The position numbers and the translations under genes are program-made. The notes below the pieces were generated by a model, which saw only the letters and a program-made list of their open reading frames with translations, was not told where the DNA came from and ran no database searches. A stretch of DNA of 11,269 bases from Candidatus Aerophobota bacterium (GTDB lineage Bacteria; Aerophobota; Aerophobia; Aerophobales; B3-G15), in assembly GCA_030607765.1 (NCBI GenBank), contig JAUWJJ010000011.1:1-11269 (forward strand), read 5' to 3'. This document shows positions 1-7,277 of this stretch, one piece after another; position 1 is the stretch's first letter, and each line of letters opens with the position of its first letter.

Positions 1-41
1 TTATTAATCTTTATTTTTAGCCCCTTTCTTGTTGTTTTAGG

Positions 42-104
42 TTTACTTAATTTTGCTTATTTTTACTTAATTTTTGGAGTGATTTGGTTACAAATTGGTT
101 ACAA
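42..104. repeat. Two adjacent pairs of short direct repeats
   Basis: A 13-base word, TTTACTTAATTTT, occurs at 42-54 and again at 62-74, a period of 20 bases. Directly beside it a 10-base word, TTGGTTACAA, occurs at 84-93 and 95-104. The second pair runs to within two bases of the stop codon of the membrane-protein gene. The first pair is AT-rich and could arise by chance. The second is more distinctive and could be paired protein-binding sites or slippage products. No function is assigned. Confidence 0.5.
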
Positions 105-106
105 GA

Positions 107-595
107 TTAACCGGTCTTTTTTTTCTCTATTTCTTCCAGTGCTTTCTCAACAACCCAATTAATTTCTTTCCAGGCCTCCAGTTTCCTAATAATTCTTTTA
201 GCCATTTGCTTATCTTCTCCTGCAATAGCCCGACACATACCAATTAAAAATCCAGGTGCTTGCTTTTTCGTCATAGTATTACCTGTCATATCAATGGCTT
301 GCTGGACAGTTCTCCCGATTAAATCAGCTTCAAACGCTATTCTATTTCGTTCAAAAGACTCTCTGCTTTGCCTCAAAAGGTTCTCTGTTACTTTAGCATA
401 CTTATTAGTAACTTTCCACAACATACAGGTAAAAAAAGCTATGAATACAGGAGAGATAAACCCAGCATAATATGCTAAGTTCGTTACCGCATCAACTGCT
501 CTTCCCTTCAGAACACTAGCCAACGTAAAAACTATGCCAACTCCAACTACAATAATAACCACAGAGATTACTTTTGTGTCAATATTCACTTTCAT
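107..595 (-). CDS. Hypothetical membrane protein with two transmembrane helices
   Basis: This encodes a 162-aa protein that I do not recognise. Two hydrophobic segments at about residues 9-29 and 40-62 should form a membrane hairpin. The rest is charged and mostly helical, with a heptad-like stretch around 65-100 and a very basic, Lys/Glu-rich C-terminal helix at 125-160, presumably cytoplasmic. A frame-compatible ATG lies 8 codons upstream, but the start at 595 is chosen because AAGAGGTGG sits just before it and the hydrophobic segment then begins near the N-terminus. The gene ends in TAA. It follows a 52-aa coiled-coil gene on the same strand, with about 115 bp between, so the two may be co-transcribed. 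There are no catalytic motifs. Membrane topology is fairly sure; function is unknown. Confidence 0.7.
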   Translation of the reverse strand: MKVNIDTKVISVVIIVVGVGIVFTLASVLKGRAVDAVTNLAYYAGFISPVFIAFFTCMLWKVTNKYAKVTENLLRQSRESFERNRIAFEADLIGRTVQQAIDMTGNTMTKKQAPGFLIGMCRAIAGEDKQMAKRIIRKLEAWKEINWVVEKALEEIEKKKTG

Positions 596-710
596 AAACC
601 CACCTCTTATTGGTTGCATAGCTTTTTCAATTTTTGTTATAATTGGGAATAATTTTAGTATTTAATTACTTAATTAATCCTCCCTTGGGTGACTTTGAGC
701 CTTTTTTTAT

Positions 711-869
711 TTAAGAGATAAATGGTCCTGGCATCGATACCTGTTTCTCTAATTCTTCTACTCTTTCTTGTAACTCATTCAAGTTTCTTATTATATGATT
801 TACTTCCGCTGATGTTAGCACAGTTCTCCCTTTTACCTCTCCTACCTTCTCCATCGTTTTCTTTGCCAT
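711..869 (-). CDS. Small hypothetical coiled-coil protein (52 aa)
   Basis: This is a 52-codon reading frame from ATG to TAA. It is supported mainly by a strong Shine-Dalgarno sequence, TTAGGAGGT, six bases before the ATG. The N-terminal third is basic (Lys-rich). Residues 21-45 form a clear amphipathic helix with heptad spacing of Ile, Leu and Val, as in the segment LNELQERVEELEKQV, so the product probably oligomerises or binds a partner helix. A short GPF-containing tail ends it. No family is recognised. It lies between the SDH-type protease gene and the two-helix membrane-protein gene on the same strand. The ribosome site and helix periodicity make it more likely real than chance, but there is no homology support. 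Confidence 0.6.
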   Translation of the reverse strand: MAKKTMEKVGEVKGRTVLTSAEVNHIIRNLNELQERVEELEKQVSMPGPFIS

Positions 870-990
870 TTTTTACCTCCTAATCTTTAACTAAACATAC
901 CCCTTCCTACAAGGATAGATAAGAAAAACCATACTTTTTTAGACTTCAGTTGATTGCTTTTTTTAAAACATGGAAATGAAGTGAAATGTA

Positions 991-1881
991 TTAGCGTGGA
1001 GAATAGTTGTTAATATATCGTCGTTTATGATTATTGATAACTATTTTTTGAGCTATTGTCCTTTCAAAAAGTATGATAGCTGAATGATATATAGAAAGCA
1101 CAGCATCTTCTAAATCTTTATCTTTACTTAAATCTTTGGCAGTGAGTTTATCTTTAATATCATCCAGAGTAATGCCTTCCCCATGGGAAGAATATTTCTC
1201 ATGACTATTCAAAAAATTTGCAATTTTCTTTATGTCTCCCAGGCTTTTATTTTGACAGTTCCTTTTTTGCAATAATTCCACAAGGTATTTCAAACTATTT
1301 TCCATCATAGTTCTCGCTGCTTTAATTTGTCCAAAGGGAATTTGTTTTAACCGTTCATTCCATAGAAGAGCTCTTCTGGGATTTTTAGAGACTTCATCAA
1401 ATGCCATATCAAATTCATTAATAATCGCCTGAACTGGTATAAACTTACCAGCAAGAAATATCTGAGGGTCAGTTGGCCCCAAGCTTGAATATGGCCCCAT
1501 ATATATTTCATCAGCAGCACATGCTATTATTGTCCCTCCGCTCATTGCCATATGTGGTATAAATACTCTAATATGTTTGTATGTTTGATGTAAATAATAG
1601 ACTATTCTTTTTGTAGCTTCTGAATCACCCCCAGGTATATGCAAGATCAAATCAAGGGCTTCTTTGTCAACTCCCTCTGAACACGTCATAAAGCCCTGAA
1701 TGTCCTGATTTATTATCATGTGATAGGGACTTGGAACTGGTGGTTTTATTATAGAAAACGCTGACATATAACAAATAATTGTTCTTCCCGTAAGTTTATT
1801 TAATCTCTCAATGTATTTGTCCAAGAGATTTTGTGGATTAGAAGCTTTCAACTCATTTAATATTTCATCCCAAGTAGGCAT
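991..1881 (-). CDS. SDH-family Clp-fold serine protease
   Basis: The 296-aa product matches the serine dehydrogenase proteinase (SDH/SppA-like, Clp/crotonase fold) family in length and motifs. It has HIPGGD at 81-86 (oxyanion-hole Gly-Gly region), then AMSGGT at 112-117 with Ser114 as likely nucleophile, CAADEIYMGPYSSLGPTDPQ at 121-140, and SSHGEGI at 231-237, a conserved His-Gly segment of this family. No signal peptide or membrane helix is seen, so it is probably cytoplasmic. The substrate is unknown. The start at 1881 has GGAGAG five bases upstream and overlaps the end of the 61-aa gene by 17 bp, which implies translational coupling and transcription from the promoter at 2081-2108. Stop is TAA. 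Family assignment is confident; the biological role is not known. Confidence 0.87.
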   Translation of the reverse strand: MPTWDEILNELKASNPQNLLDKYIERLNKLTGRTIICYMSAFSIIKPPVPSPYHMIINQDIQGFMTCSEGVDKEALDLILHIPGGDSEATKRIVYYLHQTYKHIRVFIPHMAMSGGTIIACAADEIYMGPYSSLGPTDPQIFLAGKFIPVQAIINEFDMAFDEVSKNPRRALLWNERLKQIPFGQIKAARTMMENSLKYLVELLQKRNCQNKSLGDIKKIANFLNSHEKYSSHGEGITLDDIKDKLTAKDLSKDKDLEDAVLSIYHSAIILFERTIAQKIVINNHKRRYINNYSPR

Positions 1882-2050
1882 TTAACTCTCCAATAGTAAA
1901 AGTGAAATCCTCATTTATAGGAATAGAGTGTTTTTCTAATAATTTTTTTGTTAATTGAATCTCTTTGTCGTTATAAAAACTATTGAAATGGTCTTCCGCC
2001 GTTCTTTCTACAAATTTTGCTGTTTCCTCTAAATGTTTACTCTCTTTCAT
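1865..2050 (-). CDS. Small hypothetical protein upstream of and coupled to the SDH protease
   Basis: This encodes a 61-aa acidic, mostly helical protein with no recognised domain. Residues 1-40 are rich in Glu, Lys and Thr and likely helical. The C-terminal part has the pattern SIPINEDFTFTIGELNAYLG. The start is supported by GGGAGGAT about seven bases upstream, and by a strong promoter (2081-2108) placed just ahead. The last 17 bp overlap the beginning of the protease gene, so the two form one transcription and translation unit. This arrangement suggests a partner, regulator or substrate-adaptor of the protease, but that is inference from position only. There is no antitoxin-like DNA-binding motif that I can see. 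Confidence 0.72.
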   Translation of the reverse strand: MKESKHLEETAKFVERTAEDHFNSFYNDKEIQLTKKLLEKHSIPINEDFTFTIGELNAYLG

Positions 2051-2080
2051 TTTGTTATCCTCCCTCCCCTTATAACATAT

Positions 2081-2108
2081 ATTATAATCAAAAAAAGTTT
2101 TTTATCAA
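2081..2108 (-). promoter_or_regulatory. Sigma-70-type promoter for the 61-aa gene and SDH protease
   Basis: On the minus strand TTGATA (2108-2103) matches the -35 consensus at five of six bases. It is followed by a 16-bp spacer and a perfect TATAAT at 2086-2081. Transcription would begin near 2074, about 24 bases before the 61-aa start codon. This is the best-matching promoter in the window. Confidence 0.75.
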
Positions 2109-2172
2109 GTTTTAGGTGTTTTTAGCTATGTTTTAGTCAAATTATGGGCAAGATTTTTGGAATTTTAGAAAG

Positions 2173-2520
2173 CTATTTAATATATTTTATAGCCACTCCT
2201 CTTACTAACCTCAAAGGAAAATCATATCCCGTTACCATTATTGATGATACTCTCATTATAGTATCCACATTTCCATATTTTGAATATGCTTGTTCACGGA
2301 GTGTAAAACGAATTTCCTCAGCACTATCAAGGGGATTGAATCTGTGTTCCACTAAACCCAACTCTATATATGGTTTGGTTGGTTCTCCTTCCATAATTTC
2401 TATTTTCTCAATTTGTAGCAAAGTTGATTGGGAATGAGTTGCTCTTCTTTGGCTGATACATCCCGCACTCAACAAAGTAATGCAAGCCAAAGCTATAATA
2501 ATTATACCTACTTTTCTCAT
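2173..2520 (-). CDS. Small predicted lipoprotein
   Basis: The 115-aa product begins with a classic lipoprotein signal: Met-Arg-Lys, a hydrophobic core (residues 4-17), then the lipobox LSAGC at 17-21 with Cys21 as the lipidated residue. It should be exported, lipidated and membrane-anchored. The mature 95 residues contain YIELGLVEHRF (about 51-61), a helix with LREQAYSKYGNVDTIM, and a C-terminal basic strand. This pattern, with a repeated strand-helix feel and a Leu-Arg-x-x-Ala segment followed by an aligned Tyr-Gly and Asp, resembles small periplasmic lipoproteins, but I cannot name a family. The start is set by AGGAGGTGAG just upstream. The gene ends in TAG, a true stop here since only ten further codons are open. 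Function unknown. Confidence 0.8.
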   Translation of the reverse strand: MRKVGIIIIALACITLLSAGCISQRRATHSQSTLLQIEKIEIMEGEPTKPYIELGLVEHRFNPLDSAEEIRFTLREQAYSKYGNVDTIMRVSSIMVTGYDFPLRLVRGVAIKYIK

Positions 2521-2668
2521 TTTCTCACCTCCTTCTAATAATCTCCTTCACCCTTCCGATTATCTTTTGAACTATTTGTTCTCATTGTTTTCCCTTTTGA
2601 TTTTGGAAAGGATAAAGATGGGAGATTTAAATAAGGGAGAGTAAAATTTGAAAATTAAATTCAACTTT

Positions 2669-3775
2669 TTATGATACTTCCTCTTCTCTTATCTTTATGG
2701 GCATTATTACATATGCATAATCCTCGCCTGTTTCCGGGTGCAACACCCCCGGGTTTTCCCAATCAATCAATCGCACTCGAACTAAGTTTGTTCCTATAAC
2801 TTTAAGGGGATCGGTAAGATAGATAGAGTTAAAACCAATTTCTATTTCTCCTTCTTTTTCCACTTTAACTGGAATTTTCTCATAAGCATTGCCTACCTCG
2901 GGAGAAACAGCACTGATACGAAGCGTCTCTTCCTTTAAATTAAATTTAAGAAGATGAGATTTCTCTTCGCTTAGGAGAGAAACCCTCCTTATTGCCCCTA
3001 ACAATTTCTCTCTTTCTACCAGAATACTTATATTATATTCCTGAGGAAGGACTCTCTTATAGTCAGGAAACTTTGCATCAATTAACTGGGAAATTAGAAG
3101 AGCCTGAGGGGTTTGAAAGAAAATTTGATTCTCCCCCAATCCAACCCTAACCTCTCCTTCTCTACCCAATATTCGCAAAAGTTGCTGCACAGCTTGCAGA
3201 GGAATTAAAGCTTTTAGTAAAGATTCAATAGAAGAATGAGGAATTTTAATAAAGGCAAGTCTTCGACCATCTGTAGCTATTAATTTAAGCTGCTCCTCTC
3301 CTACTTCTAAATAAATGCCATTTAAATTTCGTCTGGTCTCATCTGTGGAAACAGCAAAGATGGTTTTTTGAAACATCTCCCTGAGGGTAACCTGGGGAAT
3401 AGAAAAACTTTCCTTTCCTATGGAAGGGAACTCGGGGAATTCGCTGCTGCTAAGACCAAGTAGGTTAAACATAGCCTCTTTACACTTAAGAGTTAGCTTG
3501 TTTTCCTAGACTTCTAAATAAACCTGTTCTGATGGAAGCTCTCGAACAATAGAAAATATCTTTTCACCTGGCACACATATCTGTCCCTCTTCTTCTACCT
3601 TACCCGTAAAATTGGACCGAATGGTAGTTTCCAGATTGGTAGCTGTTAGTTCAACTAATTCTTTCTTAGCCGACATCAAGACATGAGAAAGGATGGGGAG
3701 AGTGGTGCTGGTTAGAGCGTTTTGAACCGACCTTAATGCCTCTAAAATATCTTCTTTGGCGCAAGTTATTTTCAT
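2669..3775 (-). pseudogene. dnaN: dnaN, DNA polymerase III sliding clamp (beta), interrupted by in-frame TAG
   Basis: DnaN forms the ring-shaped dimeric clamp that holds DNA polymerase III on DNA. Reading through one TAG at codon 90 gives 368 residues, the normal length of about 366-378. Family landmarks are in order: an N-terminal MKITCAKEDILEALRSVQNA, TLPILSHVL, then FNLLGLSSSEFPEFP, FAVSTDETRRNLNGIYLEV, IATDGRRLA, LIDAKFPDYKRVLPQ, LKFNLKEETLRISAVSPEVG and the closing MPIKI. The TAG (3506-3508) falls in domain I; the 11 codons between it and the next ATG are in the same frame and align with the family, so there is no frameshift. GAGGT precedes the start at 3775. A single base change such as CAG to TAG would explain it. 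It could be a decayed second copy, a sequencing or assembly error, or a read-through case. The gene lies away from dnaA and recF. Confidence 0.9.
3506..3508 (-). other. Premature in-frame TAG in dnaN
   Basis: The reading runs LPSEQVYLEV, stop, ENKLTLKCKEAMFNLLGL. Both sides match the beta clamp family in one frame. The next possible start, ATG at 3472, has only AGAGG two bases away, too close for efficient initiation, so efficient reinitiation is unlikely. Confidence 0.85.
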
Positions 3776-4071
3776 AATTTTACCTCAATCTCCTTTGTTA
3801 TTAACTTTGTTCACTTTAGTTATATCGTTAAATTTATTTACCAATGCAGGGTAAAAGGATCGATAAATCTTATAATAATTTTCATACACCTTTGCTTGGC
3901 AAAAGGTTCTGTTCTTTAAGGATTACTTTGCTTTTAGATTACCTTTATTTTATTCTTAAGCCATAATTTGTCAAATACATTAGTAAACCTCGTTAGATGC
4001 TTGCTATCTAACAGGGTAAATGTGGATATAAGCTGATAAAGGTGGTTTGTTATCCTATTCTATAAGGTGAG
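3776..4071. other. Gap between dnaN and the FGGY kinase, no gene seen
   Basis: This 296-bp stretch is AT-rich and holds no supported reading frame. It contains the leader of dnaN and a perfect hairpin (3992-4012, listed separately). Several TATAAT-like words occur upstream of dnaN, but none has a convincing -35 at proper spacing, so I do not call a dnaN promoter. Confidence 0.6.
3992..4012. repeat. Perfect 7-bp inverted repeat between dnaN and the sugar cluster
   Basis: GTTAGAT at 3992-3998 and ATCTAAC at 4006-4012 are perfect inverted arms around a 7-base centre. It lies about 60 bases past the stop of the FGGY kinase gene. There is no T-run on the minus strand after it, so it is not a standard intrinsic terminator. 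It could stabilise the 3' end of the sugar transcript or be an operator. Confidence 0.5.
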
Positions 4072-5604
4072 TTAATCTACAGAGGCTAATTGCTCGTAAA
4101 TAGGTATTAAAGCCTGGTAGGTATCTTTAAAGATACAATATAACTTTTCGTATTTTTCTTGAATCCCTGGACGAGGTTCTTGAACCTCTACAACTTTTAT
4201 CAGTTTTTCTGCTGTCGTAAAATCATTAAAGATGCCAATCCCAATCCCTCCAGCAATAGCGGCTCCCAAAGAAGTAGCTTCTTCCAATAAAAAAGGCCTT
4301 AAAATTCTCTTATTATATACATCAGCCATAATTTGTCGTAGCAATCTTCCCTTTGCTCCTCCTCCTATTACCTTGACTTCCTTAATGTGAGCGCCTTGTT
4401 CTTCAAAAACATTTAGAATAATCCTTAAATTAAAAGCAATACCCTCCAGAACAGATCTAATAAGGTGTGCCTTTTTGTGAGTCAAAGTTAATCCTATCCA
4501 TACTCCCTTAGCATTGGGATTCCAGTAGGGGCTTCTTTCTCCCATTAAGTAAGGAAGGAAGAGCAAGTTGCCTGAGCCCGGCTCAACTGATTCTGCCTTT
4601 AAATCCATAATTTCGTAAGGGTCTATCTTTATCTTTTCAGCAAGGCAAGATTCTATCTGACAGATATTTTCCTTAAGCCACTGATAAGCTCCTCCTGCGC
4701 TTTGCATAGTACCGGCAGGCATAAACATCTCTGGGTCTAAATGACAGAAGGTAAACGTCCGTCTTTGAGGATCGTAAATAGGCTTTTTAGTCGATAGAGC
4801 AATCCAGGAAGAGGAGCCAATATAATTGTAACAGCTTCCCTCCTTTACCGCTCCTGATCCTACAGCTGCACAGGGACCATCACCACCGCCCAATACTACT
4901 GGTGTGCCGGCTTTTAAACTAATCTCCTCGCCAGCTTTTTTAGTGACCTCACCGGCAACATCTATAGAGGTATGCAGGGAAGGAAGCTTTTCAAGGGGAA
5001 TCTTGGTCGCATTTAACATCTTCTCAGACCATTGTTTTTTATTGATGTCAAACAGGTTCATACCTGAGGCATCAGAATAGTCGGTGACAAACTTACCGGT
5101 TAACTTATAGATTATATAATCCTTGGCATGCAAGAACTTATAAGTTTGATCAAAGATTTCCCTCTGATTATCTCTAACCCACATTATCTTTGCCGCTGAA
5201 TAAGTAGGGCTGATGCGATGTCCTGTGATCCGGTATACTTTATCTTCACCTATGTTTTTTTTAATATCTTCTGTTTGTCTTATACTCCGTTGGTCTGCCC
5301 AAATGATGGAGCTTCGCAGAGGGTTTCCTTTCTTATCTACAGGTAGGCATCCCATCATCTGACCGCTGAAACTAATAACGGTTACATCCTGTTTGGATAT
5401 CTTGGCAGAACTCAACAAATTTCTTGTAGAGATACAAACTGCCTGCCACCAATCTTGGGGGTTCTGTTCCGCCCAATTTACCTGTGGATATTGAGTTCCA
5501 TAGTGATAAAAAGCACTTGCTATAAGTTTTCCACTGGAGGAATAAAGCGCTGCTTTATTTCCCGTTGTTCCCAGATCATGAGCCAAGATGTACTTTTCTT
5601 TCAT
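4072..5604 (-). CDS. FGGY-family carbohydrate kinase, xylulokinase-like
   Basis: This 510-aa cytoplasmic kinase transfers phosphate from ATP to a sugar, probably a pentulose. FGGY landmarks are DLGTTG at 10-15 (phosphate-binding), WAEQNPQDWW at 44-53, IIWADQRS at 100-107, GGGDGPCAAVGSG at 239-251 with Asp242 as the catalytic base, GERSPYWNPNAKG at 355-367, and the C-terminal ATP-binding GGGAKGRLLRQIMADV at 414-429. Length and the last three motifs resemble xylulokinase (about 480-520 aa). However, the sugar-contacting motif that reads GQMHG in typical xylulokinases is GQMMG (81-85) here, so the substrate may differ. The gene is last in the sugar operon; 13 bp separate it from the ribokinase stop. 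The upstream purine-rich stretch (AGGAGAT about 15 bases before, AGAGAA nearer) serves as ribosome site. Stop is TAA. Confidence 0.87.
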   Translation of the reverse strand: MKEKYILAHDLGTTGNKAALYSSSGKLIASAFYHYGTQYPQVNWAEQNPQDWWQAVCISTRNLLSSAKISKQDVTVISFSGQMMGCLPVDKKGNPLRSSIIWADQRSIRQTEDIKKNIGEDKVYRITGHRISPTYSAAKIMWVRDNQREIFDQTYKFLHAKDYIIYKLTGKFVTDYSDASGMNLFDINKKQWSEKMLNATKIPLEKLPSLHTSIDVAGEVTKKAGEEISLKAGTPVVLGGGDGPCAAVGSGAVKEGSCYNYIGSSSWIALSTKKPIYDPQRRTFTFCHLDPEMFMPAGTMQSAGGAYQWLKENICQIESCLAEKIKIDPYEIMDLKAESVEPGSGNLLFLPYLMGERSPYWNPNAKGVWIGLTLTHKKAHLIRSVLEGIAFNLRIILNVFEEQGAHIKEVKVIGGGAKGRLLRQIMADVYNKRILRPFLLEEATSLGAAIAGGIGIGIFNDFTTAEKLIKVVEVQEPRPGIQEKYEKLYCIFKDTYQALIPIYEQLASVD

Positions 5605-5617
5605 CAGTTTTCTCTGT

Positions 5618-6547
5618 TTATCTCCTACCTTCTGTTTCTTTTATAAATAATTCCACTTCGTCTATACTTGGCAGAGATGGTTGTGCTCCAAATTTAGTTA
5701 CTGTTAAAGCACCCACATAGTTAGCGAAGACAACAGCTTCTTCAAGGCTTTTACCTTTAGCATAGGCTACCGCTAAACCTGCGGTAAAAGCATCTCCTGC
5801 AGCAGTGGTGTCAATTGCGTGCACCTTTACTCCTTTAATATGTTTAACCTCATTCTCTGTAGCCAGCAGAGCACCACTCGCTCCTAATTTTAATACAACT
5901 TTTTTTGCCCCAATATTGAGTAGTTTTTGAGCAGCTACCTTTGCTGATTTCAAATCCTTGATTTTTATACCAGTCAAGGCCTCCGCTTCCAGTTCATTCG
6001 GGGATAAGATATCTACTTTGGGTAAAAAATCGGGGAAGGATTTGTGTGGAGGACCAGCGTCAAGAACAACAGGGACTTTGTGTTTTTTAGATAACTCAAC
6101 AGCATAATCTACTGTTTTTAAAGGAATTTCCAATTGGAGAAGAAGGAGATCGGAACTTTCTATAACGGTTTCGGCTGTCTTAATGTCTTCAGGAGATAAG
6201 TTCCCATTTGCCCCACTGGCAATTAAAATGCTGTTCTCTCCCTCCTCATTAATTACAATAAATGCCACACCTGTTGATGCACTACCATCTTTGAAAACAT
6301 AGTTGGTATTTACTCCAGATTTCTTTAAGTTCTTTAACAGTTTTTGGCCAAAGACATCTCTTCCAACTTTTCCCACGAATTGCACTTTCTCTCCTAATTT
6401 AGCTACTGTTACAGCTTGGTTAGCCCCTTTACCACCGGGTATCATCTTAAAGCTTTGCCCGAAGAGATTCTCCCCCGGTTTCGGCATTCTTGAGACTTTA
6501 ATTACCAGGTCCATATTTATACTACCAATAACTATAATCTTTTTCAT
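5618..6547 (-). CDS. rbsK: Ribokinase-type PfkB carbohydrate kinase
   Basis: The 309-aa product has the ribokinase layout and usual length. NMD at 11-13 and GGKGANQA at 38-45 form the sugar-binding site (PfkB signature 1). PNELEAEALTG at 183-193 is the Asn-x-x-Glu region for metal binding. DTTAAGD at 246-252 is the anion hole with Asp252 as catalytic base; E. coli RbsK also has AAGD rather than GAGD here. The C-terminal GAQPSLP (287-293) is typical of the monovalent-cation loop of ribokinases. It would make ribose-5-phosphate or, with the neighbouring deoC, perhaps deoxyribose-5-phosphate. It sits 19 bp after deoC in the sugar operon. The region before the ATG lacks a good ribosome site: only AAGGT some 24 bases upstream, with an AT-rich spacer. 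Ribose versus deoxyribose cannot be told from sequence alone. Confidence 0.87.
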   Translation of the reverse strand: MKKIIVIGSINMDLVIKVSRMPKPGENLFGQSFKMIPGGKGANQAVTVAKLGEKVQFVGKVGRDVFGQKLLKNLKKSGVNTNYVFKDGSASTGVAFIVINEEGENSILIASGANGNLSPEDIKTAETVIESSDLLLLQLEIPLKTVDYAVELSKKHKVPVVLDAGPPHKSFPDFLPKVDILSPNELEAEALTGIKIKDLKSAKVAAQKLLNIGAKKVVLKLGASGALLATENEVKHIKGVKVHAIDTTAAGDAFTAGLAVAYAKGKSLEEAVVFANYVGALTVTKFGAQPSLPSIDEVELFIKETEGRR

Positions 6548-6566
6548 AAAAAATTTGTTAATTATT

Positions 6567-7253
6567 TTACCTTTTTATGCTTTCTAAATATTCTATCATA
6601 ATCTTTGCTCCCTGGCTGGTTCCTATTCTATCTGCTCCAGCATCAATAAATCTTTTAGCCTCATTATAGGAATGTATACCCCCTGCTGCTTTTATACCCA
6701 TCTCTGGCCCAACTACAGCCCTTATAAGTTTTATATCTTCTACAGTAGCTCCAGAGGAACCCATACCCGTAGAAGTCTTTATGAAATCTGCTCCCAGTTT
6801 CTTAGTCATTTGAGATAGTCTTATTTTCTCTTCTCTGTTTAAGTAACAGGTCTCTATAATAATTTTGGTAATCACAGATTTACCTAATTCAACGATACTC
6901 TTGATTTCATTTTCCACTAAGGAATAATTCCCCGATTTTAGTGATCCCAGGTTAATAACCATATCTATAGCTTTCGCTCCATTTTTGAGAGCCTGTTCCG
7001 CTTCAAAAATTTTAACCTTAAGGGTACTAGCCCCTAAAGGAAATCCTATTGTAGCGCAAACCTCTGTTTTGCTTCCCCGAAGTTCTTTAACTGCTAAGGA
7101 GACATAGGAGGAGTTTACAACAGCAGCTACAAAATTATACTGCTTGGCTTCTTGACACAGTCTAATAATGTCCTGGGTGGTAGCGGTAGCTTTTAAAGTA
7201 GTGTGTTCAATTTTTTCGGCTAAAGTTTCCTTTTTTAAAACATCCTCTTTCAA
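6567..7253 (-). CDS. deoC: Deoxyribose-phosphate aldolase
   Basis: DeoC splits 2-deoxyribose-5-phosphate into glyceraldehyde-3-phosphate and acetaldehyde through a Schiff base. The 228-aa product is of the usual bacterial length (about 210-260). Asp97 in IDMVINLG, Lys159 in ADFIKTSTG (Schiff-base lysine) and Lys188 in GIKAAGGI correspond to the known catalytic Asp-Lys-Lys triad, and HTTLKATAT near the start and DAGADRIGTSQG at 204-215 (phosphate binding) are also typical. The start codon is TTG at 7253: AAGGAGGAT lies six bases upstream and no ATG fits the spacing. It is 24 bp after the MalG-like permease and just before the ribokinase gene. This is the most secure functional clue to the cluster: its product sugar passes through a deoxypentose phosphate, or it runs the reverse aldol. 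Confidence 0.93.
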   Translation of the reverse strand: MKEDVLKKETLAEKIEHTTLKATATTQDIIRLCQEAKQYNFVAAVVNSSYVSLAVKELRGSKTEVCATIGFPLGASTLKVKIFEAEQALKNGAKAIDMVINLGSLKSGNYSLVENEIKSIVELGKSVITKIIIETCYLNREEKIRLSQMTKKLGADFIKTSTGMGSSGATVEDIKLIRAVVGPEMGIKAAGGIHSYNEAKRFIDAGADRIGTSQGAKIMIEYLESIKR

Positions 7254-7277
7254 AATTTTATCCTCCTTCTTTTAAAA

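Noticed and set aside
614..643. Plus-strand promoter-like TTGCAT-18-TATAAT
   Set aside because: It would point into the antisense of the 52-aa gene with no plus-strand gene to serve, and such words are expected in AT-rich DNA.
2144..2437. Plus-strand open frame opposite the lipoprotein gene
   Set aside because: It is antisense to a gene with a clear lipobox and ribosome site, has no recognisable domain, and has no Shine-Dalgarno sequence.
2640..2668. Intrinsic terminator after dnaN
   Set aside because: The only hairpin (TTGAA/TTCAA) is five AT-rich pairs with a broken T-run, too weak to call.
3506..3775. Reassigned TAG codon (for example to Gln or pyrrolysine) in dnaN
   Set aside because: Two other genes in the window end naturally in TAG, the binding protein is broken by TAA rather than TAG, and no pyrrolysine genes or suppressor tRNA are visible.
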